Assembly (NCBI GenBank): GCA_023434095.1
Contig: JAEYTJ010000378.1
Span: 1 to 13,177, forward strand
DNA: 13,177 bases
Direction: 5' to 3'
DNA from: Pseudomonadota bacterium
Lineage (GTDB): Bacteria; Pseudomonadota; Alphaproteobacteria; Rhizobiales; Xanthobacteraceae
Shown: one piece after another, positions 6,169 to 12,296 of the stretch
Layout of the letters: every line of letters begins with the position of its first letter
How positions within the stretch are numbered: position 1 is the first letter of the stretch
The notes under the pieces: generated by a model
The model's input: the letters and a program-made list of their open reading frames with translations, nothing else
The model's database searches: none
Told to the model about the DNA's origin: nothing
Program-made: the position numbers and the translations under genes

Positions 6169-6718
6169 GACCAGCTACAGCCCGCGGATGAAGTCCCTCT
6201 ATGAGGACGTCGTTCGCCAGAAGATGATCGAGCAGTTCGGCTACAAGAACCCCATGGAAGTGCCGACGATCGAGAAGATCGTCATCAACATGGGCGTTGG
6301 CGAGGCGACCGCCGACACCAAGAAGGTGCAGACCGCCGCCGGCGACCTCGCGCTGATCGCCGGCCAGAAGCCGGTTGTCACCCGCGCCCGCAAGGCGATC
6401 TCGAACTTCAAGCTGCGCGAGAACCAGCCGGTCGGTGCGAAGGTCACCCTTCGCAAGACCCGCATGTTCGAGTTTGTCGACCGCCTGGTGAACATCGCCC
6501 TGCCGCGCGTCCGCGACTTCCGCGGCCTGAATCCGAAGAGCTTCGACGGCCGCGGCAACTATGCCCTCGGCATCAAGGAGCACATCGTGTTCCCGGAGAT
6601 CAACTACGACAAGGTTGATCAGATGTGGGGCATGGACATCATCGTCTGCACGACGGCGAAGACGGACGAAGAGGCGCGCGCGCTTCTGAAGGCCTTCAAC
6701 TTCCCGTTCCGTCAGTAA
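6161..6718 (+). CDS. rplE: 50S ribosomal protein L5
   Basis: Encodes 185 aa from the ATG at 6161. Open reading extends back to 6077, but those residues match the shadow of rplX; GGGGGAG at 6147-6153 sits seven bases before 6161. L5 binds 5S rRNA with L18 and L25 and forms the central protuberance, touching P-site tRNA. Visible hallmarks are PTIEKIVINMGVGEA (about 31-45), GQKPVVTRARKAISNFKLRE, and DFRGLNPKSFDGRGNYALGI (about 120-139). In E. coli the S8 repressor site overlaps the start of this gene; no equivalent was identified. A 58-base spacer follows, containing a small hairpin. Confidence 0.97.
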   Translation: MAETSYSPRMKSLYEDVVRQKMIEQFGYKNPMEVPTIEKIVINMGVGEATADTKKVQTAAGDLALIAGQKPVVTRARKAISNFKLRENQPVGAKVTLRKTRMFEFVDRLVNIALPRVRDFRGLNPKSFDGRGNYALGIKEHIVFPEINYDKVDQMWGMDIIVCTTAKTDEEARALLKAFNFPFRQ

Positions 6719-6735
6719 GCATCCCCTTCCGGCTG

Positions 6736-6750
6736 TGGGGCGGAGCCCCA
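6736..6750 (+). other. Short inverted repeat in the rplE-rpsN spacer
   Basis: TGGGGC (6736-6741) and GCCCCA (6745-6750) form a 6-bp stem with a 3-base loop, ending 12 bases before the rpsN Shine-Dalgarno AGGAG (6763-6767). There is no T-run, so it is not a terminator. An upstream CCCC at 6723-6726 could pair alternatively with the same G run. Function, if any, is unknown. Confidence 0.35.
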
Positions 6751-6776
6751 AACGCGGAGACTAGGAGCAAGATCAT

Positions 6777-7082
6777 ATGGCCAAGAAGAGCTCGGTCGAG
6801 AAGAACGAACACCGCCGCAAGCTCGTGAAGAGCTATGCCGGCCGGCGTTCGCGTCTGAAGGCCCTGGTGAGCAACAAGGAACTGCCGATCGAGGAGCGCT
6901 TCGCCGCGGTTCTCAAGCTGGCGGAACTGCCGCGCAATTCGGCGAAGGTGCGCATTCGCAACCGCTGCGAAGTCACTGGCCGTCCGCGGGCGTATTATCG
7001 CAAGCTGAAGATGAGCCGTATCGCGCTGCGCGAACTCGGTTCCCAGGGCCAGATCCCTGGGCTCGTCAAGTCGAGCTGGTGA
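6777..7082 (+). CDS. rpsN: 30S ribosomal protein S14, zinc-independent long form
   Basis: Encodes 101 aa, the long S14 form. S14 is a late-assembling 30S head protein. The single cysteine in RNRCEVTGRPRAYYRKLKMS (about 62-81) shows that the CxxC pairs of the short zinc-binding form are absent, so this is the zinc-independent type, as in E. coli. The N-terminal MAKKSSVEKNEHRRKLVK and the C-terminal GLVKSSW are standard. AGGAG at 6763-6767 is nine bases before the ATG. It sits between rplE and rpsH in the conserved order; rpsH follows after 13 bases. Confidence 0.98.
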   Translation: MAKKSSVEKNEHRRKLVKSYAGRRSRLKALVSNKELPIEERFAAVLKLAELPRNSAKVRIRNRCEVTGRPRAYYRKLKMSRIALRELGSQGQIPGLVKSSW

Positions 7083-7095
7083 GGAGGGTCGATCC

Positions 7096-7494
7096 ATGTC
7101 CACGACTGATCCGATCGGCGATCTGATTACCCGCATCCGCAACGCGCAGATGCGCCGCAAGGAAAAGATCTCCACGCCCGGCTCGCGCCTGCGTGCCAGC
7201 GTGCTCGAGGTGCTTGCGGCCGAGGGCTACATCCGCGGCTATTCGGCTTCCGAGCCGGTCAATGGTCGTACCGAGTTCGAGATCGAACTCAAGTACTTCG
7301 ACGGCGAGCCGGTGATCCGCGAGATCTCGCGTGTCTCCAAGCCGGGTCGGCGGGTCTATTCCTCCGTCAAGACCCTTCCCCGCGTCGCCAACGGCCTTGG
7401 CGTCGCTGTCGTCTCCACGCCGCAGGGCGTGATGGCGGACCACGAAGCCCGCGAGAAGAACGTGGGCGGCGAGGTCCTCTTCACGGTCTTCTGA
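7096..7494 (+). CDS. rpsH: 30S ribosomal protein S8
   Basis: Encodes 132 aa. S8 is a primary 16S rRNA-binding protein of the 30S platform; in E. coli it is also the autogenous repressor of the spc operon. The N-terminal DPIGDLITRIRNAQMRRKE (about 5-23) and C-terminal STPQGVMADHEAREKNVGGE (about 107-126) are diagnostic. The strong GAGGAGGG (7081-7088), overlapping the rpsN stop, precedes the ATG by seven bases. Whether S8 regulates this cluster cannot be read from the sequence, since no copy of its 16S rRNA site was identified. Confidence 0.97.
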   Translation: MSTTDPIGDLITRIRNAQMRRKEKISTPGSRLRASVLEVLAAEGYIRGYSASEPVNGRTEFEIELKYFDGEPVIREISRVSKPGRRVYSSVKTLPRVANGLGVAVVSTPQGVMADHEAREKNVGGEVLFTVF

Positions 7495-7514
7495 TCGGGG
7501 AGGAGAGAGAGCAC

Positions 7515-8048
7515 ATGTCCAAGATCGGTAAAGCCCCCATCACCATTCCGGCCGGCGTGACCGCGTCGATCGATGGCCAGACGGTGAAGGTCAAGGGTCC
7601 CAAGGGGACGCTGGAGACCACCGTCGTCGAAGAGATCTCGGTCAAGATGGAGGACGGGGCGATCCTGTTCGCCCTCAACGGCGAGACCAACCGCCACAAG
7701 GCGATGTGGGGCCTGTCCCGCACGCTGGTGGCCAATCTGGTCGAAGGCGTGACCAAGGGCTTCGAGAAGAAGCTCGAGATCAGCGGCGTCGGTTATCGCG
7801 CCGCCGTCCAGGGCAAGAATCTGAGCCTTGCGCTCGGCTTCAGCCACGACGTGAACTATCCGATTCCGGAAGGAATCCAGATCGTCACGCCGAAGCCGAC
7901 GGAGATCGTCATCAGCGGCATCGACCGTCAGCAGGTCGGTCAGGTCGCTGCCGAGATTCGCGACTATCGCGGTCCCGAGCCCTACAAGGGCAAGGGCGTG
8001 AAGTACGCGGGTGAGTTCATCTTCCGTAAGGAAGGCAAGAAGAAGTAA
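7515..8048 (+). CDS. rplF: 50S ribosomal protein L6
   Basis: Encodes 177 aa, as in E. coli. L6 lies at the base of the L7/L12 stalk near the factor-binding site and contacts the sarcin-ricin loop. It has two related alpha/beta repeats: the first from SKIGKAPITIPAGV (about 2-15) to LVEGVTKGF, the second ending in GPEPYKGKGVKYAGE (about 155-169), the best-known L6 signature. GGGGAGGAG at 7497-7505 lies nine bases before the ATG. It is followed by rplR after 12 bases. No anomaly. Confidence 0.98.
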   Translation: MSKIGKAPITIPAGVTASIDGQTVKVKGPKGTLETTVVEEISVKMEDGAILFALNGETNRHKAMWGLSRTLVANLVEGVTKGFEKKLEISGVGYRAAVQGKNLSLALGFSHDVNYPIPEGIQIVTPKPTEIVISGIDRQQVGQVAAEIRDYRGPEPYKGKGVKYAGEFIFRKEGKKK

Positions 8049-8060
8049 CGGACCCGAACC

Positions 8061-8423
8061 ATGGCACAGTACAAGGACGCTACCGAGCGCCGTAAGGCGC
8101 GTGTCCGTCGTGCTCTCCGCACGACGGCGAACGGGCGGCCGCGCCTCTCGGTGCATCGCTCGTCGAAGCACATCTATGCGCAGATCATCGACGATGCGCG
8201 CGGCGTGACGCTTGCGTCCGCCTCCACGCTCGAGAAGACCCTGCGGGAAAGCCTGAAGACCGGCGCGGATATCGCGGCGGCCCAGGCGATCGGCAAGCTC
8301 GTGGCGGAACGCGCCGTCGCGGCCGGTGTGAAGGACGTGGTCTTCGACCGCGGCGCCTTCATCTATCACGGCCGCGTCAAGGCGCTCGCCGAGTCCGCCC
8401 GCGAGGGCGGTCTCAACTTCTGA
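8061..8423 (+). CDS. rplR: 50S ribosomal protein L18
   Basis: Encodes 120 aa. L18 binds 5S rRNA and, with L5, attaches it to the 23S rRNA in the central protuberance. The basic N-terminus (TERRKARVRRALR, about 8-20) followed by RPRLSVHRSSKHIYAQIIDD (about 27-46), and the C-terminal FDRGAFIYHGRVKALAESAREGGL, are clear family features. The ribosome-binding site is weak: only GGA at 8050-8052 is seen in the 12-base spacer after rplF, so translation is probably coupled to rplF. It is followed by rpsE after a 40-base spacer. Confidence 0.98.
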   Translation: MAQYKDATERRKARVRRALRTTANGRPRLSVHRSSKHIYAQIIDDARGVTLASASTLEKTLRESLKTGADIAAAQAIGKLVAERAVAAGVKDVVFDRGAFIYHGRVKALAESAREGGLNF

Positions 8424-8450
8424 GATCACGAGCGGGATCCCCCGCAGAAC

Positions 8451-8456
8451 GAAGGA
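8451..8456 (+). promoter_or_regulatory. Shine-Dalgarno site deciding the rpsE start
   Basis: GAAGGA ends one base before an ATG at 8458, too close for initiation, but seven bases before the in-frame ATG at 8464. The second ATG is therefore the likely start, giving an MARERE N-terminus as in related S5 proteins. Confidence 0.75.
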
Positions 8457-8463
8457 TATGATC

Positions 8464-9015
8464 ATGGCTCGTGAACGTGAACGTGAACGCGAGGATCGCG
8501 ACAACACGTTCGTGGACAAGCTGGTCCACATCAACCGTGTCGCGAAGGTTGTGAAGGGTGGCCGTCGTTTCGGCTTCGCCGCCCTGGTGGTTGTCGGCGA
8601 CCAGAAGGGTCGCGTCGGCTTCGGCCACGGCAAGGCACGTGAAGTGCCGGAGGCGATCCGCAAGGCGACCGAGGCGGCCAAGCGCGCGCTGATCCGCGTC
8701 CCGCTGCGTGAAGGTCGTACGCTGCATCATGACGTGCACGGCCATCATGGCGCCGGCAAGGTCATCCTGCGGGCGGCACCGGCCGGTACTGGCATCATCG
8801 CCGGCGGCCCGATGCGCGCCGTCTTCGAGACGCTCGGCATGCAGGACGTGGTGGCGAAGTCGTTCGGCTCGTCCAACCCGTACAACATGGTCCGTGCGAC
8901 CTTCGAGGCCCTGAAGAACCAGGACAGCCCGCGCCTTGTCGCGGCGCGTCGCAGCCTCAAGGTGTCGCAGCTTCAGTCGCGTCGTCGCGTCGACGACGTC
9001 GAAGCGACCGACTGA
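8464..9015 (+). CDS. rpsE: 30S ribosomal protein S5
   Basis: Encodes 183 aa from the second of two closely spaced in-frame ATGs, chosen by Shine-Dalgarno spacing. S5 contributes to decoding accuracy and to the mRNA entry channel, and is a known site of spectinomycin-resistance and ribosomal-ambiguity mutations in E. coli. The N-terminal dsRNA-binding-like domain begins at HINRVAKVVKGGRRFGF (about 22-38) and shows GDQKGRVGFGHGKAREVPEAI (about 45-65, the spectinomycin-loop neighbourhood); the C-terminal domain includes GTGIIAGGPMRAV (about 108-120) and GSSNPYNMVRATF. The first dozen residues are alternating Arg and Glu, encoded by a hexamer repeat. An S5 tail with RRRVDD is usual. Confidence 0.97.
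   Translation: MAREREREREDRDNTFVDKLVHINRVAKVVKGGRRFGFAALVVVGDQKGRVGFGHGKAREVPEAIRKATEAAKRALIRVPLREGRTLHHDVHGHHGAGKVILRAAPAGTGIIAGGPMRAVFETLGMQDVVAKSFGSSNPYNMVRATFEALKNQDSPRLVAARRSLKVSQLQSRRRVDDVEATD
8470..8493 (+). repeat. Tandem CGTGAA hexamer repeat inside rpsE
   Basis: Three perfect CGTGAA units (8470-8487) and one degenerate CGCGAG unit (8488-8493) encode Arg-Glu four times at the S5 N-terminus. Each unit is two codons, so copy-number change would keep the frame and alter only the length of the charged N-terminal tail. Confidence 0.85.
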
Positions 9016-9040
9016 CGCCTGAGAGGTAGGGAAGCTAATC

Positions 9041-9232
9041 ATGGCGAACAGCAGCAAGACGGTCACGGTCGAGCAGACCGGCAGCCCGATCCGCCGCCCC
9101 GAAGCCCAGCGTGCGACGCTGATCGGTCTCGGCCTCAACAAGCTTGGGCGTCGCTCGACGCTCGAAGACACCCCGGCCGTGCGTGGCATGATCCAGAAGG
9201 TTCGCCACCTCGTCCGCGTCGTCGAAGCGTGA
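9041..9232 (+). CDS. rpmD: 50S ribosomal protein L30
   Basis: Encodes 63 aa (E. coli 59). L30 is a small late-assembling 23S rRNA-binding protein. The signature lies in QTGSPIRRPEAQRATLIGLG (about 13-32) and LNKLGRRSTLEDTPAVRGMI (about 33-52), and the C-terminal strand is VRHLVRVVE. AGGGA at 9028-9032 precedes the ATG by eight bases. It lies between rpsE and rplO, as in the standard spc order, with a 21-base spacer to rplO. Length and composition are ordinary for an alphaproteobacterial L30. Confidence 0.97.
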   Translation: MANSSKTVTVEQTGSPIRRPEAQRATLIGLGLNKLGRRSTLEDTPAVRGMIQKVRHLVRVVEA

Positions 9233-9253
9233 CGGCGCTGTAGGAGACTGGCG

Positions 9254-9745
9254 ATGAGCAGCCTTAACGAGATCAAGGACAATTCCGGCGCCCGCAAGAA
9301 GCGCATGCGCGTGGGCCGCGGCATTGGTTCGGGCAAGGGCAAGACCGCGGGTCGCGGCGTGAAGGGTCAGACCTCGCGCACCGGCGTCGCGATCAAGGGC
9401 TTCGAGGGCGGCCAGATGCCGATCCATCGTCGTCTGCCCAAGCGCGGCTTTACCAACATCTTCGCGCTGGACTGGAACGAGGTGTCCCTCGGCCGTATCC
9501 AGACCGCGATCGATGCCGGCAAGCTGGACGCCAAGGCAGTGGTCACGCAGGCCGCGCTGGTCGAGGCCGGCGTCCTGCGCCGCGCCAAGGACGGTGTGCG
9601 CGTGCTCGGCTCCGGCGAACTGACCGTCAAGGTCACGCTGGAAGTCGCCCACGCCACCAAGTCCGCGGTCGAAGCGATCGAGAAGGCCGGCGGCAAGGTG
9701 ACGCTTCTCGCGTCCAAGTCCGAGACTGGCGAAACGGCGGCCTGA
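9254..9745 (+). CDS. rplO: 50S ribosomal protein L15
   Basis: Encodes 163 aa, slightly longer than E. coli L15 (144). L15 is a late-assembly 50S protein with a long extended N-terminus that penetrates 23S rRNA. The glycine- and lysine-rich extension RVGRGIGSGKGKTAGRGVKG (about 22-41), followed by FEGGQMPIHRRLPKRGF (about 54-70), is diagnostic; the C-terminal domain carries VEAGVLRRAKDGVRVLGSGEL. AGGAG at 9242-9246 precedes the ATG by seven bases. The stop codon falls inside a 9-bp inverted repeat that spans into the rplO-secY spacer. No other oddity. Confidence 0.97.
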   Translation: MSSLNEIKDNSGARKKRMRVGRGIGSGKGKTAGRGVKGQTSRTGVAIKGFEGGQMPIHRRLPKRGFTNIFALDWNEVSLGRIQTAIDAGKLDAKAVVTQAALVEAGVLRRAKDGVRVLGSGELTVKVTLEVAHATKSAVEAIEKAGGKVTLLASKSETGETAA

Positions 9746-9761
9746 CGCTTAAGTCAGGCCG
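9738..9761 (+). promoter_or_regulatory. Strong hairpin across the rplO stop codon
   Basis: CGGCCTGAC (9738-9746) is perfectly complementary to GTCAGGCCG (9753-9761), giving a 9-bp stem with a six-base loop. The rplO TGA (9743-9745) lies in the 5' arm. No T-run follows, so a rho-independent terminator is not supported. Its place between rplO and secY, where output must drop from ribosomal to translocon levels, suggests a processing, stability or translation-coupling role, but this is inference. Confidence 0.6.
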
Positions 9762-9800
9762 TACCGAACTTACAGGGCACAGACGAGGAGCGGAGCCACC

Positions 9801-11132
9801 ATGGCCTCGGCAGCAGAACAGCTCGCGGCAAACCTCAACTTCGGTGCTCTGGCAAAAGCCGACGAACTGAAGAAGCGCATCTGGTTCACCCTGGGTGCGC
9901 TTCTCGTTTATCGGCTGGGCACCTACATCCCGATGCCGGGAATCAATCCCGACGCGCTCGCCGACGTGTTCCGCACGGCGCAGCAGGGCATCATCGGGCT
10001 CTTCAACATGTTCTCGGGCGGTGCCGTCTCGCGCATGGCCATCTTCGCCCTGAACATCATGCCGTACATCTCCGCCTCCATCATCATCCAGCTGCTGACC
10101 ACCGTCTCCCCGACGCTGGAAGCGCTGAAGAAGGAGGGCGAGTCCGGCCGCAAGCAGATCAACCAGTACACGCGCTATCTCACGGTGGTGCTGGCCGTGT
10201 TCCAGTCCTACGGCATCGCCGTCGGTCTTGAAGGTTCCGGCGCCGTGGTCTCCGATCCCGGCTGGTTCTTCCGCATCTCGACGGTGATCACGCTGACCGG
10301 CGGCACCATGTTCCTGATGTGGCTCGGCGAGCAGATCACCTCGCGCGGCATCGGCAACGGCATTTCGCTGATCATCTTCGCGGGTATCGTGGCGGAGCTG
10401 CCGTCGGCCATCGCCAACACGCTTGAGCTCGGCCGTCAGGGCGCGCTGTCGACCGGCATCATCCTCGCCGTGATCCTGATGGCCATCGGCATCATCATGT
10501 TCATCGTGTTCATGGAGCGGGCGCAGCGCCGGCTGCTGATCCAGTACCCCAAGCGTCAGGTCGGCAATAAGGTCTATGAGGGGCAGTCCTCCCATCTGCC
10601 GCTGAAGCTGAACACGTCGGGCGTGATTCCGCCGATCTTCGCTTCGTCGCTGCTGCTGATCCCGACCACGGTCGCGAGCTTCATGCAGAACTCCGGGCCG
10701 GGCTGGCTGACGACGGTGACGACGCTGATCGGCCACGGTCAGCCGCTGTTCATGCTGCTTTATGTGCTGCTGATCGTGTTCTTCTGCTTCTTCTACACCG
10801 CGATCGTGTTCAATCCGACCGAGACCGCGGACAATCTGAAGAAGCATGGCGGCTTCATTCCGGGCATTCGGCCGGGCGAGCGGACGGCCGAGTATATCGA
10901 CTATGTGCTGACTCGCATCACGGTCATCGGTGCGGCTTACCTAGCGGTCGTGTGCCTTTTCCCGGAGATTCTCATCTCCTATGCCGCCGTCCCGTTCTAC
11001 TTCGGCGGCACGTCGCTGCTGATCGTGGTGAGCGTGACGATGGATACGGTGGCCCAGGTTCAGGGGCATCTGCTGGCGCACCAATATGAGGGGCTGGTCA
11101 AGAAGGCCAAGCTCAGGGGGAAGCGCCGATGA
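9801..11132 (+). CDS. secY: Protein translocase channel subunit SecY
   Basis: Encodes 443 aa, the normal length. SecY is the inner-membrane channel of the SecYEG translocon for secreted and membrane proteins. Ten membrane segments can be placed at about 27-45, 75-100, 122-142, 155-178, 186-205, 217-238, 271-293, 314-337, 370-392 and 398-418; the plug region is about 60-75. The cytosolic loop GFIPGIRPGERTAEYI (351-366) includes Arg357, equivalent to the E. coli residue needed for SecA-driven translocation. GAGGAG (9785-9790) and CGGAG (9791-9795) are candidate ribosome-binding sites. rpmJ, which follows secY in E. coli, is absent; adk overlaps the end by four bases. Confidence 0.98.
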   Translation: MASAAEQLAANLNFGALAKADELKKRIWFTLGALLVYRLGTYIPMPGINPDALADVFRTAQQGIIGLFNMFSGGAVSRMAIFALNIMPYISASIIIQLLTTVSPTLEALKKEGESGRKQINQYTRYLTVVLAVFQSYGIAVGLEGSGAVVSDPGWFFRISTVITLTGGTMFLMWLGEQITSRGIGNGISLIIFAGIVAELPSAIANTLELGRQGALSTGIILAVILMAIGIIMFIVFMERAQRRLLIQYPKRQVGNKVYEGQSSHLPLKLNTSGVIPPIFASSLLLIPTTVASFMQNSGPGWLTTVTTLIGHGQPLFMLLYVLLIVFFCFFYTAIVFNPTETADNLKKHGGFIPGIRPGERTAEYIDYVLTRITVIGAAYLAVVCLFPEILISYAAVPFYFGGTSLLIVVSVTMDTVAQVQGHLLAHQYEGLVKKAKLRGKRR

Positions 11133-11713
11133 GGCTTATACTGCTCGGACCTCCGGGGGCGGGGAAGGGCACGCAGGCCCAGCGTCTGGTGGCGCGGCAC
11201 GGGATCGTGCAGCTTTCGACCGGCGACATGCTGCGCGAGGCAGTCCGCAACGAAACGCCGATCGGCCTGAAGGCCAAGGCGGTGATGGATGCCGGCAAGC
11301 TGGTCTCGGACGAGATCGTCATCGGCATCATTTCCGACCGGATCGACCAGGCGGACTGCGCCAAAGGGTTCATTCTCGATGGCTTTCCCCGCACCGTGGC
11401 CCAGGCTGAGGCACTCGACCGCATCCTGGCGCTGAAGGGTCTGAAGCTCGACGCGGTGATCGAGCTGAAGGTCGACCAGGACAAGCTCGTCGACCGGATC
11501 ATTCAGCGGGCCAAGGAGACAGCGGCGCGCGGCGAGCCGGTGCGCAAGGACGACGACCCCGAGGTGTTCAAGACGCGGCTTGAAGCCTTCAACCGGGATA
11601 CGGCCGTCGTCGCGCCCTATTATGCCGAACGCGGCATGCTGGCGACGATCGACGGAATGAAGCCGATCGACGAGGTAACCAAGGCCATCGCCGACGTCCT
11701 CGAACTGGCGTGA
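11129..11713 (+). CDS. adk: Adenylate kinase, short-LID form
   Basis: Encodes 194 aa. The enzyme catalyses ATP + AMP to 2 ADP in the cytoplasm. The P-loop GPPGAGKGT is at 8-16, STGDMLR at 30-36 belongs to the AMP site, and DGFPRT is at 84-89 before the catalytic core. The segment from IIQRAKETAARGEPVRKDDD (about 124-143) lacks the long LID insert and the four-cysteine zinc site, so this is the short form (E. coli is 214 aa). It starts within secY (ATGA overlap); AGGGGGAA (11115-11122) lies six bases before the ATG. adk behind secY is common in alphaproteobacteria. A 187-base spacer with a promoter follows. Confidence 0.97.
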   Translation: MRLILLGPPGAGKGTQAQRLVARHGIVQLSTGDMLREAVRNETPIGLKAKAVMDAGKLVSDEIVIGIISDRIDQADCAKGFILDGFPRTVAQAEALDRILALKGLKLDAVIELKVDQDKLVDRIIQRAKETAARGEPVRKDDDPEVFKTRLEAFNRDTAVVAPYYAERGMLATIDGMKPIDEVTKAIADVLELA

Positions 11714-11727
11714 GTCTTTCTGCGTGG

Positions 11728-11756
11728 CTTGACATGGTGGCGGAATCGCTCTATGT
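11728..11756 (+). promoter_or_regulatory. Candidate housekeeping promoter for the alpha block
   Basis: CTTGAC (11728-11733) and CTATGT (11751-11756) are separated by exactly 17 bases. This matches the rhizobial housekeeping pattern CTTGAC-N17-CTATAT at 11 of 12 positions; the -35 also extends to TTGACA. It lies 15 bases behind the adk stop and about 145 bases before rpsM, so a transcript would begin near 11763 and carry a leader of roughly 135-140 nt. It is the clearest promoter-like match noticed in any spacer of the window. Start-site data are lacking. Confidence 0.75.
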
Positions 11757-11760
11757 GCCG

Positions 11761-11896
11761 CGCTTCACTCAAGCGGGTGCCGCCAATCGACATCATTTCG
11801 CTGATGTCGGGCGGCCTCGTGCGTATCTCCGCAAGGGCCGGCCTCCACCGGCGCGGGGCATTCTCATCACCGGCTCGCCGGTCCACATGGAGAGAG
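11761..11896 (+). promoter_or_regulatory. Structured leader of rpsM: candidate r-protein regulatory RNA
   Basis: This spacer carries four successive inverted repeats. (1) CGCTT/AAGCG at 11761-11765 and 11771-11775. (2) A composite stem of GCCGCC/GGCGGC (11779-11784 with 11810-11815), a three-base bulge, then CGACATCA/TGATGTCG (11788-11795 with 11802-11809) and a six-base loop: 14 base pairs in all. (3) GCCGG/CCGGC at 11837-11841 and 11848-11852, with loop CCTCCA. (4) ACCGG/CCGGT at 11869-11873 and 11878-11882. The last ends six bases before GGAG (11889-11892). In E. coli the alpha-operon leader is an S4-binding pseudoknot; here the binder, if any, is unknown and no similarity to that RNA is claimed. 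Confidence 0.5.
11889..11892 (+). promoter_or_regulatory. Shine-Dalgarno site for the GTG start of rpsM
   Basis: GGAG lies eight bases before GTG at 11901 and supports this non-ATG start, which yields the expected MARIAGVNIP N-terminus. The five bases TGGAG (11888-11892) are complementary to CTCCA (11843-11847) in a leader hairpin loop, so occlusion of the site is conceivable. Confidence 0.75.
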
Positions 11897-11900
11897 CGAC

Positions 11901-12269
11901 GTGGCTCGTATTGCAGGCGTTAACATCCCGACCAACAAGCGCGTGATCATTGCGCTTCAGTACATTCACGGCATCGGTGCCAAGAACGCCGCCGAGATCG
12001 TCGAGAAGGTCGGTATTCCGCTCGATCGTCGCGTCAATCAGCTGACCGACCAGGAAGTTCTCCAGATCCGCGAGGCCATCGACCGCGACTATCTGGTCGA
12101 GGGCGACCTGCGCCGCGAAGTTTCGATGAACATCAAGCGTCTGATGGACCTCGGCTGCTACCGCGGCCTGCGTCATCGTCGCGGCCTGCCGGTGCGCGGT
12201 CAGCGTACCCACACCAATGCCCGTACCCGCAAGGGTCCCGCCAAGGCGATCGCCGGCAAGAAGAAGTGA
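11901..12269 (+). CDS. rpsM: 30S ribosomal protein S13
   Basis: Encodes 122 aa from a GTG start. S13 sits in the 30S head, pairs with S19 and forms intersubunit bridges with the 50S; its C-terminal tail touches P-site tRNA. The N-terminal ARIAGVNIPTNKRVIIAL (about 2-19), HGIGAKNAAEI with its helix-hairpin-helix-like fold (about 24-34), and RGLRHRRGLPVRGQRTHTNA (about 88-107) are diagnostic, with a lysine tail. The only in-frame start giving the family N-terminus is GTG 11901, and a weaker start may keep output in check. First gene of the alpha block, with its own promoter candidate and leader, and followed by two terminator-like hairpins. Confidence 0.97.
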   Translation: MARIAGVNIPTNKRVIIALQYIHGIGAKNAAEIVEKVGIPLDRRVNQLTDQEVLQIREAIDRDYLVEGDLRREVSMNIKRLMDLGCYRGLRHRRGLPVRGQRTHTNARTRKGPAKAIAGKKK

Positions 12270-12274
12270 GGAGG

Positions 12275-12294
12275 GCGGGCGCAAGCCCGCTTTT
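12275..12294 (+). terminator. First terminator-like hairpin after rpsM
   Basis: GCGGGC (12275-12280) pairs with GCCCGC (12285-12290) across the loop GCAA, a stable GNRA tetraloop, followed directly by TTTT (12291-12294). It begins six bases behind the rpsM stop. It has the form of a small intrinsic terminator, although the T-run is short and the downstream genes clearly belong to the same cluster, so partial termination or 3'-end stabilisation is more likely than a complete stop. Confidence 0.6.
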
Positions 12295-12296
12295 CG

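Noticed and set aside
8432..8445. Inverted repeat GCGGG/CCCGC in the rplR-rpsE spacer
   Set aside because: Only 5 bp with no T-run; common by chance in DNA of this composition, so not listed as a feature.
7356..8681. Antisense reading frame of about 441 codons opposite rpsH, rplF, rplR and rpsE
   Set aside because: It crosses four genuine genes and their spacers with no recognisable domain. The sense genes are all intact and conserved.
9633..10847. Long antisense reading frame of about 404 codons opposite rplO and secY
   Set aside because: It mirrors the codon periodicity of secY on the other strand, is dominated by His, Asp, Arg and Gly, and shows no recognisable domain. Such frames are routine opposite GC-rich genes.
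11710..11946. 78-codon sense frame across the adk-rpsM spacer
   Set aside because: It starts on a GTG overlapping the adk stop with no ribosome-binding site, covers the promoter, and overlaps rpsM by 46 bases. The spacer is better explained by promoter and leader structure.
11887..11946. 19-codon out-of-frame ATG reading frame starting just upstream of rpsM
   Set aside because: The ATG immediately abuts the rpsM Shine-Dalgarno and has no site of its own, so initiation there is unlikely; it would only matter if ribosome profiling showed it.
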